Source: Pegea sp. RAD2-039
Lineage: Eukaryota; Chordata; Thaliacea; Salpida; Salpidae
Assembly (NCBI GenBank): GCA_034620365.1
Contig: JAQGEQ010000272.1
Coordinates: 62,001-126,000, forward strand
Reading direction: 5' to 3'
DNA length: 64,000 nt
Position 1 is the first letter of the stretch, and every line of letters starts with the position of its first letter. Both the position numbers and the translations under genes were made by a program. Shown piece by piece: positions 33,334 through 46,200 of this stretch. The notes under the pieces are model-generated. The model was not told the DNA's origin. It saw nothing but the letters and a program-made list of their open reading frames with translations, and made no database searches.

Positions 33334-36247
33334 TTATACAAATGCTAGTATGAACCAGTTAAACTGACAAACTAATTGACCTATTTGAAACATATTTTGA
33401 TGTAAACTTGAAACTTGTCCGTTTGATTTACTCCTAAATCTGTTTCTTCTACTACTTTGTTGAGAATCATTCTTTGAAAAAATAAAATAAAAATCTTTTG
33501 CTAAAGACACTTAAAAATGTAATACCATTTCTTTTAATTCTGTTTCGCTTTTAGTTTCCTGCTCATCAATATATAAATGTTGAGTTTTAAACACTTCCTG
33601 TTTTTTCAAGTCCTAAAAGATATAAATCCTGGAAAATATAAGAATGAAAAAGAGCAACGACATTACCTGTTGGTTACTAGATGGTAAATTAAAGTCATTT
33701 ACAGAATTAGTTTTAACCAATCCGCTATAGCTCTGGTTAAAACTAATTGGTGAATCATATGTTGAAGCACTTGAACTGATTCCAGTTTGTCTAATACTTC
33801 CACTATAAATTCCACTACTACTGGGATAACTATCTGTAGTAAATGAAAATTAGTTTGTATAACTTATTAAAATAACATAATTTAAAACTGAATACTGACG
33901 TAGTTCAGAATTTCTAAGACTGATTAACACATCTTTAAAAGCTTGTGCTTGGATCTCCTCGGAATCAAAGTCAGAATCAGAAGAAAACTCTTGGTTGAAA
34001 TTTGAACTGAATAAATAATAAGCAAATGTTAAAGTTTTATATTTTACATTTTTGGTATAAATAATTTTTTTTTTAATTTTGAAATAACTTTTTTGGTATA
34101 AATGAATAAAAATATGAATAGTGAAATACTTAATGTTATATTCAATTTAAAAATCTTTCTTAAAGACATCTTTTTAAGGAGCTTTTATGAAAGTTTTTTA
34201 TTATTTTCAATTCTTTGGTCGAATGAAGATAAGTTTAAGATAGATAAAACATCTTAAATCTTAAAACATCAAAAATAAAACAGTACAAATTTAGTTTTTC
34301 GGAACAAATTGAAGATTATTCGGATTAAATTAGAAAAATATTTACTAACTTTTCTGTCCAGTTAAGACCAGTCGCATTTGATGATCTGTCATCCTTAATC
34401 GAGTCTTCACTCAGCCAATAACGTGATGAAGCAGTAGGCTGTTCATCTTCAACAACAAGTTGGTTGTTTTCGGATTGATTCTCAGATTTTAATTTACAAA
34501 AAAAGAACAAGAATTATTAACCAATTGTGAGTAGCTGTAGTTCATCAAGATTAAAAGAGTATTCTTTATACAAGTCAAGATCAGACTTAAAAGAAATTTT
34601 GCTCTCCAGCAAAGTATTTTCTTCATCTTTACTTGAAGATAGATCTGTTAAATCTTCTACAACGCTTGAATTTGAGGCTACTAAATTAGTAATTTTCATT
34701 TCTGACTCTGGTTTGGATGGAGCTTCTCTAAATACTTCGTTTACGAACCATGTGAGTTGCTTTCTACATATGAACAATTAGTAGCTTTTATTAATTGATA
34801 AATAACCAGTTAAATGTTTGAATTAACTCAACTTCACACTCAAGTAACAAGTTAAGAGATTCTATATAAAAAATTCTTCTGATATTTTAAAGATGTCATA
34901 ATATTTAATCCTTTCAATATTATTACAAATCTTACTTGTAAGAAAGGTTATCTCCGTCAAACAGAAGCGGCAAAATAAAATGAGCCCATATCTAAAAACA
35001 ATCAAAATACAAAAAATCAAAAATATCCAATTCAACATTTTTAAACTTATATTTTTAATTTAGTATCAAAATATTTAAATAAATTACTGGAAGAAAAACT
35101 AACCCGACTTTCTAAATGCTTCAGTTTATTTTTTTGCAATTCAGCTTGAATCTTTACGATAATTTCAACTTGGTTGTCCTTTTCTTTGAATTCATCATTC
35201 ATTCCAAACGAATAAGCCAACTGCCGCCGACCATCAAAAGATATCGAAGTACTAATTGTAGCTAACTTTTTACATGAAGAAACGAATTTTGAAGCGCTCT
35301 TAGTAAGCCAGTTGTGGCAACCATCATTCTCAATAAGATCTTCATAAATATGTTGGACTAACTTCTATATTTAAAAAACAAAAATAGTTAAGGTAACAAT
35401 GTGTTTACTAAATTACTGATTCTTCAAGCTTACATATATTACGTTAGAATCAAGCTTGACAAAAACTTCACCAGCTAATAAACGGACAGTTTCTACTCTA
35501 TGCGCGAGTAAGACGGACAGTGACAAGCCATAACTCATTGCCAGATCTTCTTTGAAAATACTAACAACAATTTGACTTATAAAATGTTTCATTTTAATAA
35601 ATAAATAAATAAATAAATAAATTTTAAGTAGATGTTACCTTTTCCCTTCGAACATTTCTTCAGCATTGCAAACATCAATTAAAACAGCCATTAGTCTGTT
35701 TATATCATTGATCTTTTTGTTTGGACTCGATAATAAATTTAGAAATATATCTTTCATAGTTTCACTAAAATTCAGCTGTGTAATCTTTACTGTGCTCCAT
35801 TTTTCTTCATTCATGTAATTGATTAAACGAGCAAGACTTCTTTTTGTATTTGGATTGATTTGAATTTCTCTAATTAATTTATCTAAGTTTTGGTTGGAAC
35901 GATTCCAATCATTTCTCTGAATTTTTAATGAGCAAAAGTCAGAGAGGAAATTCAATTACTAAATTTTTTGCACATACGTTTTGAAGTCTATTTTCTTTCT
36001 CATGCTTTTTAATTTGCATAGCAACTTGGTTAAGTTTTTTTAAAGTATCAGTTTTTCTGTTAGTTGAAACATTCTTATTAAGGTAGTCTCGAATTTCCTT
36101 GACAGTTACAACTAAGGGATTTCTATCAACAACTAAAGAAAACTTTTCAATATTTAGAACAGTATCCACCATATCAGCACATCCGTCACCACTCGCTAGA
36201 TCTGTTAGAAAGTCGTCAAAATCTTTAAATTTTATTTTCGAAGTCAT
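33334..36247 (-). CDS. unrecognised protein: helical N-terminus, acidic Ser-rich C-terminus
   Basis: Multi-exon minus-strand gene I do not recognise. The first exon begins MTSKIKFKDFDDFLTDL (ATG at 36247, preceded by an in-frame TAA) and continues through leucine/lysine-rich helical sequence that looks ARM/HEAT-like or TFIIS-N-like, though no diagnostic motif is visible. The next exons (35922-35635 and about 35560-35100) continue this with LDKLIREIQ, ARLINYMNEE and SVLLAHRVETVRLLAGEVFV. Later exons (about 34990-33430) are acidic and Ser-rich (DLTDLSSSKDEENTLLES, SDSDFDSEEI), typical of disordered tails. The end at 33334 is the first stop after the last plausible junction. It lies 76 nt downstream of the stop of the WD-like gene on the same strand and may be a downstream cistron or the 3' half of one large gene. 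Coding is likely because many frame-compatible exons with GT-AG borders line up. Confidence 0.6.
33705..33748. repeat. perfect 15-bp inverted repeat inside a coding exon
   Basis: AATTAGTTTTAACCA (33705-33719) and its exact reverse complement (33734-33748) flank a 14-nt loop. The hairpin lies in the exon of the minus-strand gene that encodes SFNQSYSGLVKTNS. Confidence 0.8.
35596..35621. repeat. ATAA-type tetranucleotide microsatellite
   Basis: About six consecutive four-base units (AATA/ATAA register), in the intron just downstream, on the coding strand, of the exon ending at 35635. Confidence 0.85.
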
Positions 36248-36323
36248 TTAATTTTGTAGAAGTAAGCTAAATAGGTTTGCACTTTTAGAAGCAGGTTAGT
36301 TTTAAACTATTTAAACTTAACGT

Positions 36324-39300
36324 TTATAAAAATAGAAGATACAAATTGCATGAATTCTGTATGCAGTTTAATATAATTATAATCTCTGTACCTTGATCAT
36401 TTGTAAAATAATTTCCAATTTTATTGAAAGCGTTTTTAACCTTTTTTCTATCTACATCTACATCTAATATAACTGATTCTTTTGAATTCCATAATTTTGC
36501 ATCTGTAACATAGGAATCAATTTTGATCATGCCAAAGACATTTTCTTGTCTAGTTTTTAGAAGTATTAGTTTTTAAATGCTATTACCAATGTTATACCAA
36601 AGTTTTAAAACAACTTTAGATTTGAAAGAATATAATTCTACAAACATGTTGGTGTTGCAATTAATGATTTATTAATAAACTTTAAAGTAAACTGGATTTT
36701 ATCATCAATAAAATTTTCATCAAAGAATGGATTAAGTTTCTTCCTAATGGTCGAGTTAGGTATCATTCCATCTGGAGCTATCGGCCATTTTTCCATCTTC
36801 TTTAGGTCCATCTTTTTTACTTTGAAATAATTATTTTATTAAATAAACTTTTAATACTTCATCACAATGATAGACTATTTAAACGAATTTCTAATATATC
36901 TTTACAATTTAGTAGACTTGCTAACGAACTCTCTTTTAAATAGTATGTCACAAAGGAATTGAATCTAGACCTCCTTGATAACTAATAAGATTTTATTGCT
37001 CAAAATAGTGGAGATATACAGAGCAGTTATTCTCAAATTTATCTGAGTCATGATTGTTTCTACTGCTGGTTAGCTACTTGATGTATTTTCCATTTAAAAT
37101 TTCAGCAATTTAATGACACAAGACTATGTGCTACTATAGTCTAAATACCGGCGAGTAGCTAATCTTACCTATCTCTTAATTTTAAAATAGCCGGTTTTAC
37201 TGCTTTCAAATATTGTTACTCTCTTTATTGTAATCCTTATCTATTTTTTAATGGTATAAACCAAATTTTAGAAAAGTTTACAAAGTTGTAATGATCTTAC
37301 TGAAATTTTCTGCGTTATCGACAACTTTCTCTATTTTCTTAACTGGATCTAGAACTGAGGTTACTGATGGCTGGCGAGCTTTCCATTCATAACAAGTAAA
37401 TTCAATACACTAAAAATAGCTTAAAATAAAACTAATCTAAATAGAATTGATTTTTTTTTAGATTTTAAGACAAAAAACTGTCCAAACTTGGTCATCTTCT
37501 GTCTTTTCTATATCCCTGTCACTGACAGCTCTTTTTGGAACTGGTTTTTCCGGTTCTACATCTTCTACATCGTTCATCAAAAGCATTTCCTGGAGTATAT
37601 TTAAGGGCAAATAATTCTGGCATTCAATCTCTGCAATGTTCCGCTCATAACTGAAAATCAAATTTCTCCCATTTCCAAAACAAATCGACTTAATCGGTTT
37701 AAACAAGTTAATACTTCTTACCTACAATAAGTTTTAGTTTTTTAAATATAATTTTTTTAAACAAATTTCTTCTAAAGTCTTACAATTTCACCAGAACAAT
37801 CCCAAATCTTTATAAACCCATCCAATGAAGATGTGGCATATATTTTAAGAAGACAAGAGGATTCTACTGATGAAACAAAATCCTTATGACCAATTGTTAC
37901 ATTCTCTAAGTCAGTTACTCCTTTTCGGTAAACTTGAATACCAAATTCAACTAACTTTTTGGCATAAACTTGTATTTAAAAGAATGAAATAAGAAAATCT
38001 TCACTGAAAATTACAGTAAAAAACCTGATTGAACCTTTTTAACTGGTTTCCAGTTTAGAGCAAACATATTAACCAAACCGAATTGAAATCCAATTAAGAA
38101 TGAATTACAGCAAGCTGCTATGGCAGTTGGTATTTGCATTAGCTTAAACGATTTTATTTTTGACAAATGTACCTGAGAATAGAATCAAACTTTGTAGTAG
38201 CCTATTAAATAATTTGTCATTTTGAATCACCTGAGAAGATTGTTTTTTGTTGTAAGACTTTTCTATCTCTAATTTCCAAACTATAAACGACTTATCAACA
38301 GCAGCGGTTAGAAGAATATTATTCTTATGATAAGTTTTATTTTCGAGTTGGTACGAAAGACTTTCATCATTGGGTTGATGCATCAAAGCAACTTCAGCAG
38401 AATGACCCTTTAAAAACATTTGTTGATTTATTTTCATAAATGTTATTTGTCAAGTCGTGTGATAAAAATTTTGAGTTGTAAACCAATGAATTTGGTTTAA
38501 ATTCATCATAAAACATTTATGCCTTTTGCTTGAACCTTGTGCTTGGCAATCAAAGACGCACAACCTTCAAGGGTGCTTGCTCTGTGCAAGTAGTAATAAC
38601 ATATTAATAAAGCAAAGTACTCACCTGAACATCATATAATCTCGCATACGGAGTTGTTTCTTGAAATTCATCTTCTAAACACAAAATGATATTTTCAGCA
38701 ATTATATAAACTTGAAATAAAAACTTAATCATTGTACTGTAAAAATATTCTAACTTTATCATTTATTAAACAGAACTAAAAAATCTGAATAAAAATAGAT
38801 TTGTAGCTGGTTTTTGCCTTGATCATTAAAAGGAGTGAACTCCGAGAAAAGTCTTATCATTCCATTTTGCATCCCAGCAAGAACTATACAGCATGGCTTT
38901 TCATTGAAAATAGGAATATCAAGAGCTAGCAATGAGGTCACCTGTATAAATGATCTTATAAATCTTAGTCAAACAACTACTTTAACTATAAAATTAAAAT
39001 AAATCAACCTCAAGTCCGAAGTGAGAGTCCAGATAATAAATCTGATGCCCAGGACTTTCAGAACAGTCTATCCCAGACACAGATCCATTATTCAAAAGAG
39101 ATAAATAGTTTTTGCCTTTCGTATCCATGACAATAGATTGAACTCCAAGGCTACTACTCGAGATCGGATAAGTCACATGGAGTATTTCAAGAGTCAGAGG
39201 ACTGATCCCAACAACAAAACTGTTTTCCAAAACGACTAAGAGTCGATCTACTGATTTTTTGACGTATTTCCGACCACGATTCCAATTAGAATATCTTTGA

Positions 39301-41937
39301 GATCTGAGAATATGAGAATCTTCTTGTACACTAGTCTGTGCTTCATTTCTATTTTGTATAATTAAATTCAAACTTTCACTGTCTCCCATTCCCTGTGCAC
39401 AAAGTCAATTTTTAAACCGTTTTTGGCACAAAGCTAACATCTAAACATATTTGTTGTTGCATTTCTTACCATAGAGCTTAATTTACGAGTCATGTAAATT
39501 TGACGCAAAACGTCAGGGGCACTAACAGTAGATTTCAAATTAACGGGTTTGTCTTCAATTTTGTCACTTGAATCAGATTTGATTGAATCAACAGATGGTT
39601 TACTACTTGTTGATAGACATTCTTTATCTGACTCGCTCGGCATTCTTAATGTCGTTTCTTCAATTGCTTTCTTAGCCAAGTCCAACGCTTGTTTACTAGA
39701 TGGTCTTATTGGGTTGTAACTCGAGTCTTCTTTCTTTAAAAGTGACTTGATTTATTTAATTAGATACAAAAAAGCTTTGAGTGAAATAGTTATTTGTATT
39801 TACCTTCAGATTTTCATCGATTGATTTGTAAGGGTGATATTGATTGATTTTACCTATAATAAACTTATCTATCTCTGAGCCAAAAGTGCAAATGATATCA
39901 AATATCGAATTCACATCAAAAACATCGACAGTTTGTTGTGTTTGACAATACATACGACTTCTTTGAGACACTATCACAGTCTGTAGTTCATCCTAAACCA
40001 ATATTTTTATGACATTTTTAACAGAGTGATTTAAGATTCCTTCTCAGGTAATAAAAAAAAGCAATTTAAATTAAGTTATTCAAAATTGAATATTTTTAGT
40101 TACACCTGATTAGTACGAAAATAAAAATCATATATTGTATACCTTTCTGATCTAATAAACAAAATATCAACTAAATCATAGACTTAGTCTACATTTTTCA
40201 GAATTACTGTATAATCATTTTATAACTATTGTGATATTTCGTTGTCATTAAAAGAATTAGTTGATAAAACCTTTATTCTAGTTTCAACAACTCTTTCAAG
40301 TGCGTCTGCTTTCCACATTTGTAGTATACATTCATTAGTAACCCAAACTACTAAAGTTGATCCATCTCCAACGTTACATATATTTACATTACCTTTTAGA
40401 TGTGAATTAGCTTCTGTAACTTTCTTATTAGTTTCTGAAAACGTTTTTCAAAAAAAGTCGATAAATTAAAGTATACATGACAAAACACTTAAGAAACCTA
40501 AATTGTATAAAGTCATAACTCCATTTTCTGTTGTAGTTATAATTTGATGCAAATTGTTGAGCAAAGTAAATGACGTAAAATTATATTTGTAAGGGCTTGG
40601 AATCTTATTTTTCAAACTTTTATTTTTCATATCAACCACATAAAAATTAAAATTGCTTAGTATATACAAGCACTTAGTTTGTGACTGATACGAAATGCTT
40701 TGGCCACATTCTCCATTAACTGATGAAAAATAAATATATTAAAAATTTTGACCACTAAGAACACATGTATTGAGAGATTACCTGTAAAAAAATCCTTAAA
40801 ATAATTTTTTATTTCTTCAATAGGAATAGCAAGGTCAATCATATTAACTATGTATGCTTTTGCGAGAGTTTGGCCGGTAGTTACTAATAAGTTAAACTCT
40901 TCTATATAAGTCATTGCTGATACTTTAGCAAAAACAAGAAGATCATATACTTCGCTCAAAGTTTTACTTCTAAACCCTTTCAATTTACTGTCAGCAGAGT
41001 AAGCTGTTAAAAAACGTTCTTGATGTTAACACAATGTTTTAAATTCAAAAAACTTAATTCATTAAAAGTTTTTTATGCTTGAATCGCTTATTATAAAATT
41101 ATTTAATAACTATTGTAGTTAATTCATAATTAAGAAAATTCTTTAATTTAAATGTAGTAAAAAGTTAAAATAAACCTTAATTAAGAATTATTTGTAATCA
41201 AATTATTTAATTTTTATCACAAATACAGTTCTTAATTTCGTTTTTCTTCTTTCGAGTATGTATTATTATATGAGTAGACTAGTATTTGTGAACTAAGCTG
41301 TTATGACCCTTCATGATTAAATAGCTTGGATTTTGGATAGGCAGCTTTTCTAATAGGCAAATTAAAGATAGAAATTAAAAAAACAAAAATATTACAGTTT
41401 AGTATCAAAAGTATGTGTAAATCAAAAATTGTTTAAAATTATTATCTTGGTAAGATATTTATAATTTCTTTCAGGCATAAACATTTTTTCTTGAAAAAGT
41501 TTTTTGACTAACTTATTCTTAAATATTAGCCTAGTTTACTTTTTGTAAATGTATATTAAGAAGTTAATTATCTTACCTATAATTGCCTTTTGGAATGGTA
41601 TCCAAACCATAACTGACAATTCAGAAAGAACTACCCTTTTATTAATTATAGTAGAGGTGTTTTTTGAACCATCATATCTCAAAATAGAAATATAATAATT
41701 AAATTCTTCTCTATTATAGTAATTGATAATATAATAGTCCATGTTGCATTTATAATTTTCATAATGAGCTATACATGAAATATCATATCTGTGGCTAGTT
41801 AATCTGTGTTTATGTTCAAAGCCAACTTCAAGATCTAATGAGCTTGATTTTGATACTAGACTTTCATCTAACAAATGAGCTGAAACTGCGTTTATAGTGT
41901 CTTCCCATTTCTTATATGAAACTTGGTTTTTATTCAT
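36324..41937 (-). CDS. divergent WD-repeat-like protein
   Basis: Large minus-strand gene with many exons. The N-terminus is MNKNQVSYKKWEDTINAV (ATG 41937). Several exons have the hydrophobic-strand spacing of beta-propeller blades; the clearest is at 38437-38144, GHSAEVALMHQ then NILLTAAVDKSFIVWKLE, a GH...WK-type WD40 unit. Others are VLAGMQNGMIRLFSEF (about 38890), VKKSVDRLLVVLENSFVVG (about 39250) and FKPIKSICFGNGRNLIFSY (about 37700). A Ser/Asp-rich disordered segment interrupts at 39434-39685. Toward the C-terminus comes WPIAPDGMIPNSTIRKKLN (about 36820-36750), reached by consistent splice phases. I loosely associate the APDGxxPNS string with long WD proteins such as WDR87/WDR97, but this is weak. 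The model ends at the stop at 36324; an alternative splice would carry it into the next gene in frame. Identity unknown; WD fold likely. Confidence 0.6.
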
Positions 41938-43266
41938 ATTTGTAAATTCTAGCTTGACAACTCTTGCTGAAATTTACAAAGTTATTTATGAGACAGTTTG
42001 AAAGCGAGCTTATATTTATTTAAATATCAAATACCTTATTACGTCACAACCAAATTAAGAATGTAATCATTTCATTCATTAAAGAAAACATGCTTATATT
42101 TCACAAAACAAACTAACTTAGTTATTAAAAATAATGAAATAAATGAACAAAAAAGATTAAATTAATAGCAAAGATTAATAATTGTGAATATAAACTAAAA
42201 CACTTTTGGCCCCAGTAATACCAAATTTAAAAATTGTTTAAATTGAATTCTTAAATCATAAGAACTTCAAATTTGTTTATCAAATATAATATTACTATGA
42301 ATCTTAGATTTAATATCTTAATAAGTAGTCGAGGAAGTAATCATACCAAGTTAATTACTTCCGTAATCTTGTTTATGTAAAGGTTTTTTTAAGGGTTTAC
42401 CTTTTGTAAAGGTATAACAATCGTTGGTACTGGTTAAGTATACATATAACATCTAAAAACAATAAAAAAGTGTTAAATAAACAATTTTTAATAGGGAACT
42501 AAGTTTTATTTCCATAAATAACTACATCAATAAAATAAACTTTTAAACTGAAAAGATGCTTACAAAAAACTGTAATTATATTTTTTCATTTGGAAACGTC
42601 ATCACTAAGTAAGCTTTTGGCTAAGTAAAAGCATGGTAGATTTTGAAAAGTTTTGTTTGGTTATTACGTTTAACCACAAATTTCTTGAGTTTTGAAAGTT
42701 TTCTAGTTTTGACTGGTAAGATTTGTTAAAAAAATTTCTGAAAAGTGTTTTAACAAACTGCTCAAAAAATTATGTTCAGTGAATTATATTTCAATAAAAT
42801 AGTTGTACAAACTTTAATAAAGTTATTTAAACTACTTTTTACTTAACTAGGTGATTAATTTTAATTTTCAAATTACTGTTACATCTGTGCTGAAAGTTTA
42901 AAGAAATAAATTGAATTAAAATTTATGATTAGTTTATATATTTTTGATAATAATATTAAAATTAAAACAATATAAAGATTAGCATTCTGGTTATTATTTT
43001 TCCTGATATATTTTTCTGTATAGAGAATATTATTTTAATTCTTTACTTAACTACATATTTTCTTATTCTTTTAACTGTCTTTCTTTTAACTTTACTACAT
43101 CTCTTATATAAATTTATTTTATAAATATGCAGAATTATTATATTTATATAAAAGTATTACCTAGCTTTTCAAAATTCAATAACTTTTGTTTATTTTTCTA
43201 TTTTGTAGTCTTTTATTTGGCAAGTTTGGAAATATTTATTTTTTATGCTCTTCTTAAAAACTTCAA
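41938..43266. promoter_or_regulatory. shared upstream region of divergent WD-like gene and LRRC49
   Basis: About 1.3 kb of AT-rich sequence between two divergent start codons (41937 minus, 43267 plus). No exon is supported, and I see no convincing X-box or other defined element by eye. It probably holds both promoters. Confidence 0.5.
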
Positions 43267-46200
43267 ATGTATCAAGGAAGTAGAGTTCGTTCTCGTAATT
43301 CAATCCAACAAAACAGAGATCTGGTAATATATTCCCTATGAAAAGACTTTTTTGTTTTTTAGCACCTGCTAATTTATTATTCAATTAAATTCAGTTTATT
43401 AAACAGAACTTTCTATTGTAGAATCAGTTTAAATAAAAAGGGAATCTCTAAATTATTTTTTCAATAAAATAAAGTATGATAAAAATTTACTTTTAATGAA
43501 TAAACTTTTATATTTGTAAGTAAGTAAAAGTATGTAAAGTATAAGTAGCTATTGATTTTATAACCACTTGTATTTGTAGATTTGTTTAACTAGAAATATT
43601 TCGATTTAAATAATTTATTTTCACAAACTTTTATATATTATTCAATCTAAATATTTAATCTTTTAAATTTCAGCACTCAGCTCATCCTGTTCATTTGACT
43701 TTAAATACTGGTTCAGCCAAAAATGGTGAACGTCAACTTAGATACATAATCCCAGAAAGATTGACTCGAGAGCAGGCAACCACCTTTAGACCTTCTGACT
43801 TACCTATTGGTCAGTTATCCAGAAAGTAAGTTTTGTAATCAACTCTAGAAGTTTTTTGGTTGATTACTTGGGTTTTAAATAGATTAAAACTTGTGTTGAA
43901 TTTTTCTAATTTTAATTTAAAGCATCTAGCTTAAATTATTTTTTAGAATTCTTATGGTAGTTTATCTCTAATTTGTCAAAATCTGTTATTAGTTTAGTTT
44001 TTTATATTAATATTTTGCTATATTGCAAATAAAAAATGTTAAATTTTTAGAGCATTTCTTTTATTGAATAATCTGATTAATATTTGAACATTTTTAAAAC
44101 TTTTTATTTTGTACTGAGTTATTAATTTTCTTAAGTTTTTTACTAAATGAAGTTTAATTTTAGTTTTGAAAATTTATTTTTTCTGATAAAATACTTCATT
44201 TATTTTCGTGGAATTTTATTTGCTCCCTCTTAAACCAAATATCTGTAGATCATCTGCACATAGTGATGCTGTATCTAGTCATACTGTTCAGACAGGACCA
44301 ACAAAAACATTAGGTACAAACTATTTTGAAGACTTTCATCTTAGCTATAAATGTTATGTTTTAAAAGTTGCAAAAACTCATTAATTTTCTATTTCATTTC
44401 AGAGTAAATAGACTGAAGTAGAATTTATTTGTTTTTAGGATATGGAACTCCATCGGCGATAAACTTTCTCTCACTAAATGAAACGAAAAACTATGCAAAT
44501 AAAAATCGTAGCTCAATGGTATCACCCTCAAAAAGTTATACAAATGGGGTAAAACCAAATTCGTTTCATTTAATCACTTGTTAAGATTTTTAAATCATTT
44601 CTTAGATCTATATGTTAAAGTGTAAATATTCCACTTTTTCAGGAAACTTTCTTTACTAATAACAGCAAAAAAATTCAGAAGTCTGCTTCTAACCTGGGTG
44701 AGTGTACTTCAAATGAAATAATTTCTTCAAAAAATGTATTTCAGATCGAACAATATTTGCTGAAAATTCAACAACATCTGGAATTCCTGTTATTTACAGA
44801 AGTGCAGAAGAAAAATCGTCAAATCCTGACCGTTTGAATCTTGACAGGTGGTTAATTTGCTGATGTTTCATTATTTATAACTTTTGTGTTTTTTAAAAAT
44901 GTTTATAAATCTTTCCAGTTGTATTTGATAAACTAATTTTGTTCATCTTTTAAATCTTCTTTTATTTTTAGGAGGAATTTAAAAGTGTGTCCTATTATTG
45001 AGGGAGAAGATGTTTTAAGATTACTCAACTTACAACATAATCTAATAAATAAAATAGAAAATCTTTCTGTTTTAAACCGTTTAATTTTTCTCGACTTATA
45101 TGACAACAATATCGAAGACATGAGTGGTATTGCCGGATTAAAGTCTCTGAGAGTTTTAATGCTTGGTAAGAACAGGTGATTATACGTAAAAAACTGAATT
45201 TATTCTGTTCTAACTCATTTTTTTCGCTTTTAGAATAAAGAAAATTAATGGTTTAGAAAATTTGAGCAAACTTGATGTGTTGGACTTACATGGTAATCAC
45301 ATTCTAAATGTTCAAAATTTAAACCAGTTGAAAGAACTTCGTGTTTTGAATTTAGCTGGAAACCATCTGGAAGTAAGACATAAAGTTGAACTGAAAAGAT
45401 TTTCATAATTAAAGTTATTACTACTTATTAGATGCTATTTTCTACAAGTTGCTAGCTTATATTGAGTTGTAAAAACTTTAAAGTTTGATAAAACTTTAGA
45501 ATAATTGATTTCCATCATATAAAGTTTAGTTTCTGTGCTAATTTTTCAAAAGATAAACTGGTAAATAGTTACTATACAACTAATAAGCTAGAATTCTAGC
45601 AACAATAGAATAACAAGTCACCTGTAACAATAGCTAAAAAGCTGAACAAATATAGTTGCTGTGAATATTCAAATATCATTTTTTTCATTCTACGGTTTGC
45701 TATTACAGCATATAGACAACTTGCAAGGCATGGATGCTTTAACAGAACTAAATTTAAGAAGAAATAACATATTGACAATTGAAAGTGTGGACTTTCTACC
45801 ATCATTACTTCGCCTATTTCTTAGCTTTAATGATATTTCAAAGTAAGTCCTTTGAAATCTCTTTTTATAATATTACTTTCATTTATAGCTTCGAAAATAT
45901 CGATTATTCTCTAAGTGGCTTACTGCAGTATATTTTAGCACTTTTATTTTAAACTATATCTATTGTTTGTTCAGTTATTACTAATTAAATATTAGTTGAA
46001 TTTATTCCTTTTGCTTTGTTTACTTTTAAATATACTTTTAAAGATAATAATCTTGATTTTATACTTTTTGCAAATTGAATAAGAAATCATTTTTAGATTA
46101 TAATTTCAAAGTTTTGTGTCCCTAAAAAGCTCAAAACTTTCTTTTCAAACCCAAATCTCAAATGGTTACAATTGTCCTTTCCTGTATCCTTTTATATTTA

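Noticed and set aside
34527-34781. Plus-strand Ser-rich ORF.
   Set aside because: Mirror of the acidic Ser-rich exon on the minus strand, which joins neighbouring exons in frame; the plus frame has no such context.
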